From Archegozetes longisetosus (taxonomy: Eukaryota > Arthropoda > Arachnida > Sarcoptiformes > Trhypochthoniidae): a stretch of 64,000 nt of DNA. Positions 28,601 to 52,454 of the stretch are shown in pieces; positions within the stretch are counted from its first letter, which is position 1, and each line of letters starts with the position of its first letter. Below the pieces are notes generated by a model, which saw only the letters and a program-made list of their open reading frames with translations, ran no database searches and was not told the origin of the DNA. The DNA lies in NCBI GenBank assembly GCA_018873245.2, contig JAEMBT020000003.1, positions 5,227,843 to 5,291,842 of the forward strand, given 5' to 3'. Both the position numbers and the translations under genes were made by a program.

Positions 28601-30758
28601 AAATTAAGTAAAAGTAACAAAATTGAAGTTATCAAATGATGGAGTATCTTGTTTTACGCACCAATATACAAATGAACATTTTTGATAAAAAAAATCGAAT
28701 TAATAGTAATGAAAATGCAATTTGTTCATTTTCATAGCGAATCGCTTGGATGACTTGATTAAAGAAGCAACTAATGTATCTGTTTGTTTCTGTTCCTATT
28801 GTCCTCCAAACAAACGAGGAATAAGTATCGGGATAGCTCTCATGAAACATATTTTCAAGGAATACAAGTAAGTTTTCAGTAAGAAATACATTGAACAAGC
28901 AAAGCTTTCAAATTAATGATTTCATTTTGTGATAGTATGCGAGATTTAGAGAATGCTGAAAACTTTGCTAATTACATAAGGAAGAGATGGGATTTTGGTG
29001 TCTGTGATAATAACATGATTATTCTCGTTGTCACATCAGATGATCAGGTCAGTAAATCATATATCAATTCTATTTCTGTCCATTCCTTCTAACTATCCAA
29101 ACACCATTTAATTAATTAATCCCTAAGAGGTGTTGATAAGAGTAATGATTAATAGGAATATTAGTTATACTTAGTTCAATTTGTCTAATTGTTTAGTTGT
29201 GTTACTGTTGAGACTTAATTTGAAATTAGAAAGAGAAATGCCTGCAGTATTGAACAGTGTGACATTATTTTTATTCTTTATAACTTTGAAATATCCGATA
29301 GCTTAAACATTCTTCGTGATCTAGCTCTTTAGAATACTTAATTCTCTTGTCTCTCAATAACACAATTAAAGATAAATTATTACTTATGGGAATCATTTTA
29401 TCTTTATCCTAACCTTTTCAGTTTTATCGTTTGGTTCGATATGACTAATAGTTGGGCTTTTATGCCATAATCGCTACGTCTTGTTCAATTATTTATTGCT
29501 TTGAAGCTACCTTTTCAAATAGTATTCATTTTCAACAATTAGTCTTTTATGGTGCTCAATCAATTTTTCAATTTGTATTTTAAACTAGCAATTCAAAATA
29601 CCGTAATCCAGTCTTTTTAAGAAACTTAACAATAAGAATGACTCTATTTTAGTAAATAACTAAACAAAATACAGGCCTTTCAATAAGTTTCGAAACTGTC
29701 GAATGTAGCCACCAAATTCAATGAATCAAATCTGTGATTCGAACTTGCTCAAGAGGATAACTTATGTGACAATTTGATACGTTTCTAAAATAAATATTTG
29801 AACATTTCGATCTATAAATGTTTCGCACGCAGACTGACAAGCCTTTAAAGAGTTGAAGACAATTTTCTAAAACATGCAGACATCCTTATCGTTATTGTTA
29901 TTTGAAGTGTTGTTTACAAATTTGTTAAATATAACTTTATTAATTTGATAGATCGCTGTATCTCAGGGCTCAACCACTCAAAGAGTGTTTCCACAATTCG
30001 CGATCGATGATGCCATAATCAAGAATAAGATACACTTCGTTAATGGCAATTACTTTCAGGTAAAGCCACTACAGCTCAATTTGGCAAACATTACTATTTT
30101 CATATAAACAAGTGAATTAGAAGAGCTTATGCAGAATAATTTCTAATTATATCTCTGACAGGGATTAGAATCAATAATCAACAATTATAGCCATATATTG
30201 AAAAACGACATTCAATTTTCTCCTGCTTTTATTGACACCACCGATAATAATAATGAGAATTCAAGTCAAAGTTCATCAAACATGGGTCTAGTAACGGGAC
30301 TCATCATCGGATTTGTTGTCATGCTTTCATTAATATTTTTTATATTATTTTACGTGAGAAAAAGATTCAGCGAAGATGGAAGTAAGTTCCAGTTTAAAGG
30401 CATGCTTAGCAAAGGTTATTGGCTTAACAAAAATGAGAGATTAAGACCAGTCAGTCTTAATCCCATTAGTACAGTTGGAGGTGTTTATGAGCCCTGTAGT
30501 ATCGAAGAAGCCAATGAAAACGATGCCGACAAACGCTTACGAGAAAAATTAAGCCAAATAAGCGAGTGCTCCAGTTCTAGTGATGAAGAAGAAATCGGAG
30601 TAATTGAACACAACGGAGATCCTCAAACGAGATCTATGGATCACAGGAATAACTCTAATATCGAACAGACATCTGTTAATGTAGAGCACGATAACAACCA
30701 AACGACTGCTCTGCTAACAAATCACGATTTAAATACGAGAAATAGCATAAACACATAG
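25675..30758 (+). CDS. MOLO1-like (TPM-domain) single-pass membrane protein, 5 exons
   Basis: Exons are 25675-25915, 28738-28867, 28936-29047, 29952-30059 and 30162-30758. Each is bounded by AG/GT sites and phases agree throughout (1188 nt, 395 aa). The start is the ATG that opens a hydrophobic signal peptide (residues 1-23 or so). An acidic Asn-rich linker follows, then the hallmark CDPDQILT (C70 on) and two Cys-rich exons ending in RKRWDFGVCD. A 26-residue transmembrane helix lies at about 238-263, and a 130-residue cytoplasmic tail carries an acidic CSSSSDEEE cluster. This architecture matches the MOLO1 family; C. elegans MOLO-1 is an auxiliary subunit that modulates levamisole-type acetylcholine receptors. 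Family membership is well supported, but a receptor partner here is inference. Intron 1 is 2.8 kb. A possible ATTAAA poly(A) signal lies at 30877-30882. Confidence 0.85.
25916..28737 (+). other. Intron 1 of the MOLO1-like gene
   Basis: A 2.8-kb intron with a GTAAA donor and a TTTTCATAG acceptor. It contains the second copy of a short repeat (27559 on) and otherwise only small random open frames. I see no nested gene. Confidence 0.7.
27559..27580. repeat. Short repeat, copy B (in MOLO1-like intron 1)
   Basis: These 22 bases match 1207-1228 at 18 positions and share the GCTATA core with a terminal-inverted-repeat-like end. The right end is too decayed to place (possibly around 27,620). Confidence 0.35.
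29048..29951 (+). other. Intron 3 of the MOLO1-like gene
   Basis: A 904-bp AT-rich intron between a GTCAGT donor and a TTTGATAG acceptor. I see no additional exon or repeat. Confidence 0.7.
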
Positions 30759-30920
30759 AAAGTATTTTAATTGCGCCAAGTATTCTATCAAAACCACTTG
30801 TATTTTCACGCAGATTTCGGTAACTGAAACACAAGTTCACTGTAATTTGTATTATAGTCTCATTCATAGAACAGATATTAAATGAAGTTTATTCATAAAA
30901 ATTGAAATACAGTATAAATA

Positions 30921-31064
30921 CAGTAAAAGCTGTTTAACTTTGACAAGTACTGAAGTGGTTTTTAAACAAACAATATAAAAATGCCATAGAAAGGCATAGT
31001 TGAATTTTTACTGATTTTCAAAAACCACTTAACAACTTAATAACAAGTTAAACAGGTTTTACTG
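30921..31064. mobile_element. TA-flanked MITE, copy 1
   Basis: A 144-bp non-coding element between the convergent 3' ends of two genes. It has terminal inverted repeats CAGTAAAAGCTGTTTAACTT on the left and AAGTTAAACAGGTTTTACTG on the right. It is bracketed by TA on both sides (30919-30920 and 31065-31066), as expected for Tc1/mariner/pogo-type insertion. Subterminal sequence (AGTGGTTTTT and AAAAACCACTT) continues the inverted repeat, so the element would fold into a long hairpin. Related copies lie at 63679-63816 and, degenerate, at 45808-45941. No transposase is encoded. Confidence 0.8.
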
Positions 31065-31066
31065 TA

Positions 31067-31612
31067 ATATATGGCACATCTACATAAAAGTTAGATTTTG
31101 GTTGAGAAAATTTCATCAAAAGTTATACATTCAAAACTATCTTATATTAATTTTTGTTCACTTTACACCTCGTTTTCACTTTTTAAAATTTTTTATAAAT
31201 AAATATTTATATAAATAATAAAAGCATTTAAATAAATAAAATAAATAATTTGCTGAAACTAAATGTAATGAGATTTAAAGAGTTAAGAATCAAAGTAAAA
31301 AATAAGCTTATATAAAAATAGTGAAACTTGAAAATATCTACATAAAACAATGTTTTTGTTATCACTTTAAAAATGCTATCGATAAACGAATGTCGAATAT
31401 TACCACAACAATTTTCAGTTCATGGATGTTTTCTCAACTATGATATATTGTGTTTGACACTTTAACGGATTGAAAATTGAGCTCAAAAAATCTGTTGCAT
31501 TCACTTAAAAAGCTGGCTTTAGGTATTGATTGATTGGTTTTAGTAGTGATATGTTTCAAATCAATTTAAGAAATACTCCGGCTTTTCAGTTTACTGTTCA
31601 ACTAAAAACAAC
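31067..31612. other. 3' intergenic DNA between convergent genes
   Basis: AT-rich sequence downstream of the MITE and of the minus-strand stop codon. It probably includes the 3' UTR of the sphingomyelinase-D-family gene. No coding signal is seen. Confidence 0.55.
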
Positions 31613-33779
31613 TTAATCCACTTTACTCAACCAATTTGCACCCATATTTTTAGTCTTTTTGGAATAACTATTTTTAACCGAGTTAGCTAACAATTGAATC
31701 CATTCCCAGTCTTCACCAAGACTCCTGCCTTTCAAGTCGTGGCGAGAAGGAGTTCGAAGGTACACAAAGTCTCCGAGATATTTGGTCAATGAGGTGAACA
31801 TATCTCCGATTCCATGAATAATACGCATACCAATCGGTTGCATAATCGGTGCCAAAGGCGATGGGGTTTCACCAGTAAGAGAGCTAATTCTAAGCCAAGG
31901 ATCATCTTCTTGTTTTGCTAACCGAAACTTATTAACGAATTCCGTTTCTTTCAGAACGTTGACCAGTCTTTCGGGATGGTTTGTGATTATGCCGTCGACA
32001 CCCGTTCTGTCAAAATAGGATTAAAGTAAAAAATAGTTGTGAAAAGAGAACTTTGCGTTTTCCAGGTGTTAAACCTTTAAATAAATATATTACAAGTTTT
32101 ATTAACACATGTCAAATGAAAAAGCTCTAAAGTAATCCAAAAACTTTTAAACATATGTAGATTCGAATAGTTTGCCGTTTGTTAGCCTTCAAACTCCCAC
32201 TTACTTAAAAATATTATTTTACCCAATCTTTTAACTGCATTTTTGCTGAAAGCTTTCCATTAATAGATTTTCAAAAAATTATCAATTGCTCTTACCTGAG
32301 AGATGATCTTAAGTTAACTGACAAGTCAATAGTCCAATGATACACTTTATCGATATAAGGTTTGGGACGCATCAAATTTTTCTCATCCCTTCTCCTGAGA
32401 GCAGCAGTAAGTCTTCCAAGATTATAGAAAGGGCTCAAGCAATTGGTGCGTCCGTCTCCTTGCCATATATTTTTAACCACATCTACTCTCTTCCACATAC
32501 CTTCAATGACATACAGTGGATCGTTCATACCTACGTCCCATCCGACTCTGTCACTGAGATGAGTCAATTTTTACTCTCCAATTCATTTATAAACCCCAAA
32601 ATAAAGTCGTAATCAAACACGTGACCGACTGATAGCAATAAATTAATTTTTGAGGCACCTCTGCTCTCATTGAATAAATTTTGTATAAGTGAAGCCGCCA
32701 AATCTTGACCCGCTAGTGCTTTGACGCTGTGTGGCATTTGTGATAGTTTTAAATCAAGAAATAATAGAACCAAATCCTTTTTGTAGTTGTGGTTACCTAT
32801 AGTTGGTTATACAAAATTCAAACTAATAGAAATGTTTTGTTTTGAAAGCATAAGTGCTTGATCAAAGTCTCTTTCATAGTTTAGAGCTGAAAATATTTTT
32901 TATTCTAAAGCACACATTGGATCACGAATTCAAATTTTATTTAAACCTATTCATCATGCAATCTCTTGACTAGCTGATAAAAGATCTTAATTAATGGCCA
33001 TAATTAAAGATCATAATATAGTGAGCTCAAAATTTGCTCAAAAGTTAGTAATTCTAAAAATGTTGTGCTAATATTTTTTTAATGTGTTTAGATTTGCTTC
33101 AGATATTGCAACAATGCTAGTCTCGAACGAGACTAAGCTAGAAATGTCAACATGAATTGAGTCATTAACTTGCTGTATATCTAGTTAGAACTAAATCTCA
33201 AGTCTTTTATAGTTTCAAATTCAAGCTACTTAAATGTTTGCATAATTAAGATTGCGATTAGGCTAATTATGTAGGTTCAATGTTCAAATATTGCGAAATA
33301 TATACAACCTGATTAATTACTTTGATTGCCTTCAAGTTCAATTTACTAGACTTGATTTATTCAAATTAACATATACCAAAATGTACGTTTACGAATTTTC
33401 AGCACTCTATTAGCCCATAAGTAATAAAATCATTTGTAATTGTAATTGTCTTACCGGGGGTCGTAATCTCCCGAATATATCCTAAATATCTGGCGAATTC
33501 TTCTCTTTCCGTACAATGTCTAAAGCAATCACAGGGATAGCCATGGAATGTATAAAGAGCGGTTCCGTTTGGGGAAAATGTTACATCTGCTTCAATAGCA
33601 TTTGCTCCACGCTCTAAGTAATAATCAACTTCTTTGATCGAGTTGACCATATGAGCGATGTTATAGAATGGTCTCTGTTCAACCGCTGAACTCATTAAAT
33701 TACATCCTAATACAATTATCAAAATGCATATTCGTTGAGGCATTTGAAGAGTTCTCCACATTGTGTCCAATGCCATCAA
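31613..33779 (-). CDS. Secreted sphingomyelinase D / phospholipase D family protein (SicTox-like), 3 exons, one frame break
   Basis: Exons on the minus strand are 33779-33455, 32796-32296 and 32006-31613. Exon 1 encodes a signal peptide (several Met choices; Met13 is a natural start) followed by the family's catalytic region. Visible are the first His (IAH), the metal-binding Glu and Asp (IEADV), the second His (TFHG), and a nearby CDC...HC loop able to form the conserved disulfide. Exon 2 supplies the third metal-binding Asp (FLDLK). Exon 3 carries a DDPW motif like the C-terminal plug that separates this family from ordinary GDPDs, then a further 85-90 residues. Family enzymes cleave the choline head group of sphingomyelin and lysolipids by forming cyclic phosphates, and occur in spider venom and in other arachnids. 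The reading frame shifts by one base at the T5 run 32568-32572. With all catalytic residues present, an assembly indel is likelier than a dead gene. Venom use cannot be inferred. Confidence 0.8.
32007..32295 (-). other. Intron 2 of the sphingomyelinase-D-family gene
   Basis: 289 bp with a GTAAG donor and a TTTTGACAG acceptor on the minus strand. Nothing else is seen in it. Confidence 0.7.
32797..33454 (-). other. Intron 1 of the sphingomyelinase-D-family gene
   Basis: 658 bp with a GTAAGA donor and an AACTATAG acceptor on the minus strand, AT-rich. It splits a conserved Gly codon. Confidence 0.7.
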
Positions 33780-36700
33780 AAGATGCTTTTAAATATTACA
33801 CATTCACTATGGATTATCAGAAAACAATGTAAGCTTCAATTTTTTCATGTATTTTAATTATCACTTGAAAATCAATGTTAAAATCAATTCAACTAGACAA
33901 ATACAACTTTGAATGAAACAAAGCAAATAAAGTAGATATTTTTCCACCAAAATCACTCAAACCAGAGAATGATCAACTAAATTAAACGCTTTAAAGTGAG
34001 CGTTAAAAATTCACCCTATTTCGGATCCGATTATAGATTTAATGATTAAACTTTTCAGTGAGAAAAGTTCAGAACAAACAAAAAGAATTGAGTGTCAAAA
34101 CAAAATACTTGATTAGTCTAATTGCATTTGAATTTTGTGAAGCCTATATTAGAAGGTATAATCAGTTGATTTGAGAAGCTTAAATGTGGAAAGACACAGC
34201 AACTATAAGATGATTTCTAGATTTTCAACACTCAGATATGCTTAAACTTGCATTAAGGTAAGTTAAATTGAAAGAGACTATAAATTGAGCAAGCTTAACA
34301 CCAGAGACTTATCGATTTCTATGGACAAACTTGTTTACATTTCAAATTTCCGCATTTAATTTACCTTAAAAAGTGAACTCAAGCATAGCTCAATTTTAAA
34401 TAATGAACTAAAGTAGTGTAGTTTTGCGACTCTTGTAATATTAGTAATCAATTTGGTTGGCGGTTATTTAGAGATACTTACACTATTACGCTATTATATA
34501 AAGAGTTATGCCTTTAAACTTCAAATTAACTCCAATCAGCGTTTATTACATTAGATCAAATCCGGTTACAAGCCCTGTCAATTCAAAGCCACATCACTTT
34601 TGCATACCTTAACACAGTAACTCATAAATTTGTCAGTTTCTATAACTTTTCTACTGGTTTTTTACTTTTGAATAGTAATTTTGGTTGTTTAAACTGATAT
34701 CAGTCAAATTGAGGTGTAAGTTATGGCTGAAAATTTAGTAAATCTGCAGAGATGGCAAATAATTCTTGCATTATGAAAACAAGGCAATGACCTCAACGTA
34801 TTATTTTTGAGAGATGTGCATTTTGTCAGGCGAACAAATATTTCGACAGCTACTTTATATGACTCCACTAACTACGATAGGCTTGCCTTAGTATATAATT
34901 TACTTTTTAACCAAATCGACTTCTTATTTATAGAGAGCAATAAATATTTTCTAAAACGCAACAATGTCTTATTGAAGAATGACAAAAATCTTTGTTATAA
35001 TTATGAAAATAAGGCGTGAGGCTAGGTCAATGTTAAACATTCGAGTATTCTTGTTATTAAATGATAATAAGAAGCCTAATATATAATCTATGCTCACTTC
35101 AAGCAAGATCATTTAAAAGCAGTACAACTACCTATGACTCGCTGGTTTTATTCATGAAATCATAATTGGACTCTTCGATCAAATGTTTAGCATTTGACGG
35201 ACGTAACCGAAATGTCATAACAAACATTTTGATTGTGAATAAGACAAATTTTACAACTCGATAGGTGATGTTTTGAGGTAACGCTACACGCAATAGGCGC
35301 ACACTATTTTCAACATTCAATTTGAAATTTACATTTCAAATTTAAGTTTCCATTCAATCCCTTAAATAAGTAAAAAGTAATTTTGATGAACAGCAAAGAG
35401 TAAACCAGCCGTAAAATTTGAAAACTATATGAGTTTAAAACAACACTCAAGGGTTAAGAACTATAGGTATAAGTTTTTGAAGATTGGTTTATACGAGACT
35501 TGAATCATAGTCAGAAATTGTTCAATATTGTTTAACTAGAAATATAGATGAAAATTTGGCGCAGCTTTAATAGAAATTTTACAATAAATTAACAATATTA
35601 ACATAATTACACGATAGAATTTATAACCTTAAACAAGTTATTATCTAAGTTTCCTTATCCATGACTAATTAAATAAATTAACATGACTTACACTTACGTT
35701 AATTACTGCGATCAAGTAGTTTTATTAAAATAAAGCACAAGTAAATCACTGGACATAATGACTAGCGAGAAAATCATTCAGCTACTCCTTTAACGTCTCA
35801 TTCACTTATCTGAACACTTTTCTTTTGACTATCATTTCTATCGCCCGTATATTCACTTGTGGTGTTTGACTCACATTATTTCAAATATATTTAAGTGAAG
35901 GTCGAAGTAAATATCGATTAGTAATGAGTGATTGCAAAAGTAATTTAAGTCATTCGTTCAAAATCGAAAAGTTAGTTATGATTATTAAATTTGACATTTC
36001 ATTTTATGATGCATTTACAACGAAAGTTCAATAATCATTAGCATGGATGTCGTACTAAACTAGACTTTACATTAAAGTCTAGTGAGAACCATAGAACCCA
36101 TTAGTCCTGGAATATTACTCAAATTGCCATTAGGTCTGCAGTACTGGTAAACTGTCTATTTGTATTGTCGACCAAGATGAGTATTTGAGAGTTTAAACAA
36201 ACAATAAAACAATAATAGCATTAGATGGCTGAGTGGAGGAACAAGTGCATGGAAGATGAAAATATGCTTGTCATTACATCTTTCAAAAATCATAAATATG
36301 TCGTAGGTTTAGGTCAAATGCACCAAAATATCACTCATATCCACTCTTGTCTTACGAGCTCTATTGTCACGATTTTGACAATTTCATAAAATAAATTTAA
36401 TAATAGCCATTCAGATAATTATCGAGTCAGTAGAGTATGTATTATTAAACTTTTTGCCAATAATGTACACAAAGATTTTCCACAGGAGTCACAATATATG
36501 AAGTTATTCTACCATAACATGGAGCGAATGCGGAACAAAACGCAAATTTAATAGCATTTAGGGGCAGAAGAGCCACGAAATTAACCTGTTGTCATACATA
36601 CTTGACATTCAAAGCTAAACTTTTGGATTACAACTTCAATTTTCTTTTACAAATCAATTCAGACAAACAAAACTGAACAATTGATTGAATTTGGAAGAAG

Positions 36701-39700
36701 CTCTTCTTAATTACTGGTAATAAGTAATTGACAAGTGATTAGAACAAAATACGGACTTGTATCAGGGAAAAGAGTTAACCTGAAACTAGTATTTGCAATC
36801 GTAATAAAAGGTTTTATGTGAATGAAGAGAGCTTTTAGCAGATAATATTAGTTATCTTTGTTAATACAATTTAATGACCTATAACTAAAATGAATCTTGC
36901 TCATAGGTTGTCATATAATGCATGACATGAAGCGAATATCCTACAAAAATATAACTACAGTCTGTTTCACTATGATTTACTAACATGGTCTTCAATTTTT
37001 ACTGCCTATTAATCAGTTAGATTCTATTCACTAACCGTCTATCAATTTGTTCGACTTAATTTACTAAACAGTGAGAATCCTATTCTGTATAAATTTATCA
37101 GCTTTGTTCGCAGTTTGCGCCTGTCGTTCAATCATTTAATTAAAAGTTTTGCTACGAGAGCAATTTTCAAAAAACTATTCAAATGAGCTTATGAGCTGTT
37201 GAACGGTATGAACTCTAGAGCTAAACCGAGCTTTTGATTGTGTATAAGATCTACTAATCTTATTTGCGGAGCATCTAAAGAGATCCAAAAGCACGAAAAT
37301 GTTATGATAGAAACTAAAAAATAAGTGTTGTTATTACGTTGGTCTTTGAACTATTTGACTGCATTTGGCGATCAAAAGAAAATAGAGTGATTAGCCATAA
37401 AAAGATACTGCAAGTCAGAATGGACTGGAGTAATGTAGATTGCATTCTAGCGCAATATAATAAAGATATCTTTCAATATGACCGGCTGTTTATAATCTTA
37501 TTTTTAAAAATTATAGCCTATCCAAGCAAACTTTTCACTCGCACTCATCTAATGTTGATGTTTAATAAATTGACACGTTTTTAGTTTTTTGCTCGAAGAG
37601 CAAAGAGTGCGATATTTCATAACTTTATAGTCCCTTTAAAAATAATGTCTTAAATTTCTATTTCTCTAACTTATTCAACGAGTTTGCAAGATATTAATTC
37701 AAAAATATGATTCACGTTATGATAGATATTTTGAAATGCAAAAATCAAGCTTTAGTTATCAAAAACTTTCGATTTGAGAGATTTTGAAATTTTGGAAAAT
37801 GAGATTATATTAAAAGTAAAACTGACTTAAGTAAATATAAACTTATAAAAAATTGCAAAATGACTTACCAAAAAGTTGATATGTTATATTAATTAAAGCT
37901 TTATATTCCATTAGAGTTGAAAGTGAAAATTATGTACACATTGTTGAAAAGTTGAAGATAAAACAATTAATAAAATATAGAGAATAGAAGAGAAGCAGTA
38001 GACGTTTGGTAAAATCGATGTGTTATATGTTGGCTATGATAAGAATAACGATCGGGAGAAGTATGACTCAAAGCATGACTAATGGGAGAAGCATTAGAAG
38101 CATTATATTGTAATCGAGAAAATGATTAGACAGAAGCAACACTTAAAGCAAGAAACACTGTGTTAAACTTGAATAAGTTTATTATAAGTTTACTGTTGTG
38201 CGATCACCGCTAAAAAGCTGTCATACATTAATATATTCTCACAAAATCATAAGTTTAGTGATAACCAAAAGTTCTTTAAGAACTGGTCTGGTGACTATTA
38301 GCGATTTTCAGCTATTCAAACTCGAAAGCTTCAGGGCCTCAGGTTTAATATATCTAAGATTGGTTAAACTTAGGGTCAGTCAGAGATGAAGATGATGGAA
38401 ATTTGCGCAGACTTTAAGTGACTTAACTATTTAGTAAAGAGTTGCGTGATATCTTAAGTGTAAGTCTTTCTCATCTAACTTCTTTTATTTATCATTTCAC
38501 TAAACCTCAACTCAAATCTACCCCTAATCATTACTTTCTAAATTGTTTAGTTTAACTCGCAATTCCTCTTTCAGTCCACTAAATTCAATTTTGTTTAACT
38601 TAATTATATTTCGGTTCTTTTAGATCGATGGGATCGCATGTCAATGAAATACTGATGTTGCATAGGATCCCAGGTTTTGCTATCACTACGGATATGCACA
38701 TATGATTAAATCTTATTTTAAGAAACGCTTTTTAGAGATATCAAACACTTGTCAACATTGTAGAAATGTTGAGTTTATGAGAAAAACTCAGAAAATCAAA
38801 TAAGGATCATCAACATTTTAATCAATTTCAAATTCGATAAACATTTTTTAATAGAAAAAGTAAATTAATATTTATCGCGATAGCGGAACAAAATATGAAA
38901 TGTGGTGGCATATGACTGTTAGTAAAGATGATGATCATAATAAGCAAAACCAAAACGATTGAAACGATGGCATTGGTGAATATATTTAGATATAGTTAGG
39001 ACTAGTATAAAAAACGGAAAAGTTTGAGCATTAAATAGCTATTGAATTTTGCTATGTATACGCGAATAACAACTTGTATACTGCCAAGTCAGTTGTTTCA
39101 GTTACATAAAAACATTCTCTACTCAAATGTCAAATGTGACTTTATTCACAAAATAAGCAAAAACCTTTCAACTTATATGCGAACGCACTTCAAATATGAT
39201 TTCGTTCTTCTTATTAAACCATTGTAACTGTCATACAATGATCTGTGAATCCACAGAGCAAATGATCGATGATATGATTGTTTACACATTTTCGTAATTA
39301 GAGGTTTTAGATGTTGATCTTGTTCCTCAACTAAATTCTTTTAAGTTCAAGTTTTAGTGCTGCTGAAAGTTTTAGAAAATGAGAAATATTAATCATTTAA
39401 ATTAAATTTAAACTTAAGTTTGGAAATAAAATGCAACACATAGCTGAACGTCTATTTAGTTTTGATTAATTAGATTACTATACTTGAAAAGAAGACTAAT
39501 TTATTATTTATTATAAAATATACACCATGTTATGTAATATTTGCTTGAAAGGCGTTACAGTAGCAAAATTGAAACCAAACATGTAATTGATTAGAGCTAA
39601 CTAAAAGGAGATTCAATTTGGTCAGAAAATTGCTGCAAATTAACATTTACATTACCGTTAGCTAAATTATGTTTGTGTAAATAAACTCTTATTAAGTTTG

Positions 39701-41538
39701 TTTAAAAACTTTAAAGACATAATCATTAATAAAATATAAAATATAAAATTTTGTTAAAAATCAGTTCGTGGAAACATGATTGAATTAGCATTAAATTATA
39801 GAATTAAATGTAAACTTGAAGATGATACATCAAATAGAGTTATGTCTAATCTTACAAACTGATAGAATCTAATTTAATAACTACATAATAATGTTTGCAC
39901 TGCTACACGACCAGCTTGAAATTTGTTCGTATGACCTAATCGTGTGAGTCTTTGTGCATGAAAACGAGCAAAAATGCATTGAAGCTATAAAAATATCAAG
40001 AGAATCATTATTATTACGTAATGATTACATGATTACATTTGAAAATTACTATTATTTGACTGAAGTTGTTTCATTTTACGCAATATTAATTTCTAAACTA
40101 ATGTAATAATAACATATTTAAAATTGTAAAAAAACAAAGATTTCTTATGAAATGCGTAACGCATACAAGCCTGAAACACATAAATGAATTTGAAAATATA
40201 AATTTAATGAGTTGTTCCGGCATTCATTGACTAAAGCGACGTTTCAAATTCGCCTACAAAAAGCATAACCTATCAAACTTAAGAATATGGGATTAATAAT
40301 TTGCTTTTCAGGTAATAGGACTTTTCTGAACCCTCAATGTTTCTGTATTTGACATAAAAGTAAGGAAGCAATGCAACAATTCATAACTAACTCAGTTATT
40401 GATGATGTATACTGAAAAACTTAATGATCTACGATAGCAACTAGAAAGGTTGCGTTGTGTGGTATGACTCCATCAGACCATAATATAAAGGGTATTAAGA
40501 AACTTACAGAACATTCAACATAGTAACTAAAGCAAATTAGAAGTCAAATTTGGCAACAAGCTATGCGAATCGTAGGCAGGTTGACGTAGCAACGATCCCT
40601 TCTTGTTGATACCGACGATTATTAAGTTTTTGGATGTGCAGTGCAGTATAATAGCTATTAAATTTATAATGCTTGTTTTGCTCGCTTTTCGGTTGCTGAG
40701 TCGACTTTTCAAAGCCTTTGTTAACCAGTTTTAGTCAAACTTTTATCCAACTAAAATCAAACAATCTTACATCAGATAATTAAGTTTTGCAGCAGTGATA
40801 GGATGTTTTTGAGGAAATCATTAGAAGTTGAAAACCGAAAACTATATAAAACAAATGTCTGTTTGTACATTTCATAGGAAACTTGAACAAATATAACCCT
40901 TTTTATTCGTGTTCTTACGATCATTCGGTGATATAAATACAAACAATTAAATAAGAAAGTAAATTTAATGATTTAAACAATTGATGGCTTCTACTTAAAG
41001 AATTAATTTGACATAAACGGACCAATAATTGATTTGACTGGTGACCTGAGAGAGAATAAGGAATACAAAGTATCTTCTATGATTAGATGAATTGTTTAAA
41101 GATAGAGATAAGAGCTCACATTGAAAAGATTAGTCGTAAAGCAGAGTATCTGGCAGTTGGTTGACCCAAATCGATTGCTTATATTCATGAGTGATTAAAA
41201 GTTCGGAAAACTTATGATTACCATATATTATATAATATGAAAATGACAAATTTATATAAAAAGTAACTTATCTATTTTTTACTAGTTCGCTTGATGGGCA
41301 TTGGCATCTGTTTAAATGTAAATCAAACAAAAATAAAATGTCCTTAAAGATATGCAGTTTCCACAGAAAGATACCAATGTCTCACTTCAACCGTTCACTC
41401 TCATTAGCGATTTGTTGAACGTTAGTTATATTTTAATCCAATAAGTCATACAAAGGGATAACTATTCCCTTAGTACAGTTTTATAATTACTTTATTATGA
41501 ACTATGTTTTCTAACTAACTATTTTTCAATTTTATGAA
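33780..41538. other. Intergenic region upstream of the collagen gene
   Basis: 7.8 kb of AT-rich DNA between divergently arranged 5' ends: the sphingomyelinase-D-family gene (-) and the collagen (+). It should contain both promoters, but I cannot define a core promoter by eye. It holds one perfect short hairpin (36059-36083). Frames of 60-80 codons are not supported by any domain or splice context. Confidence 0.55.
36059..36083. repeat. Perfect 11-bp stem, 3-nt loop hairpin
   Basis: ACTAGACTTTA, then loop CAT, then TAAAGTCTAGT. It is a perfect short palindrome upstream of the collagen gene, of unknown role. Confidence 0.6.

Positions 41539-52454
<10,916 letters not shown>

Noticed and set aside
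32559-32590. A 21-nt GT...AG segment in the sphingomyelinase-D-family exon 2 that might be a micro-intron
   Set aside because: Removing it does not lead into the conserved downstream frame, and 21 nt is far below the shortest intron seen here (55 bp). A one-base indel fits better.
39042-39227. Small open frames between the sphingomyelinase-D-family gene and the collagen (for example 39042-39227 + and 40527-40712 -)
   Set aside because: No domain, no conserved motif, biased AT composition, and no neighbouring exons.
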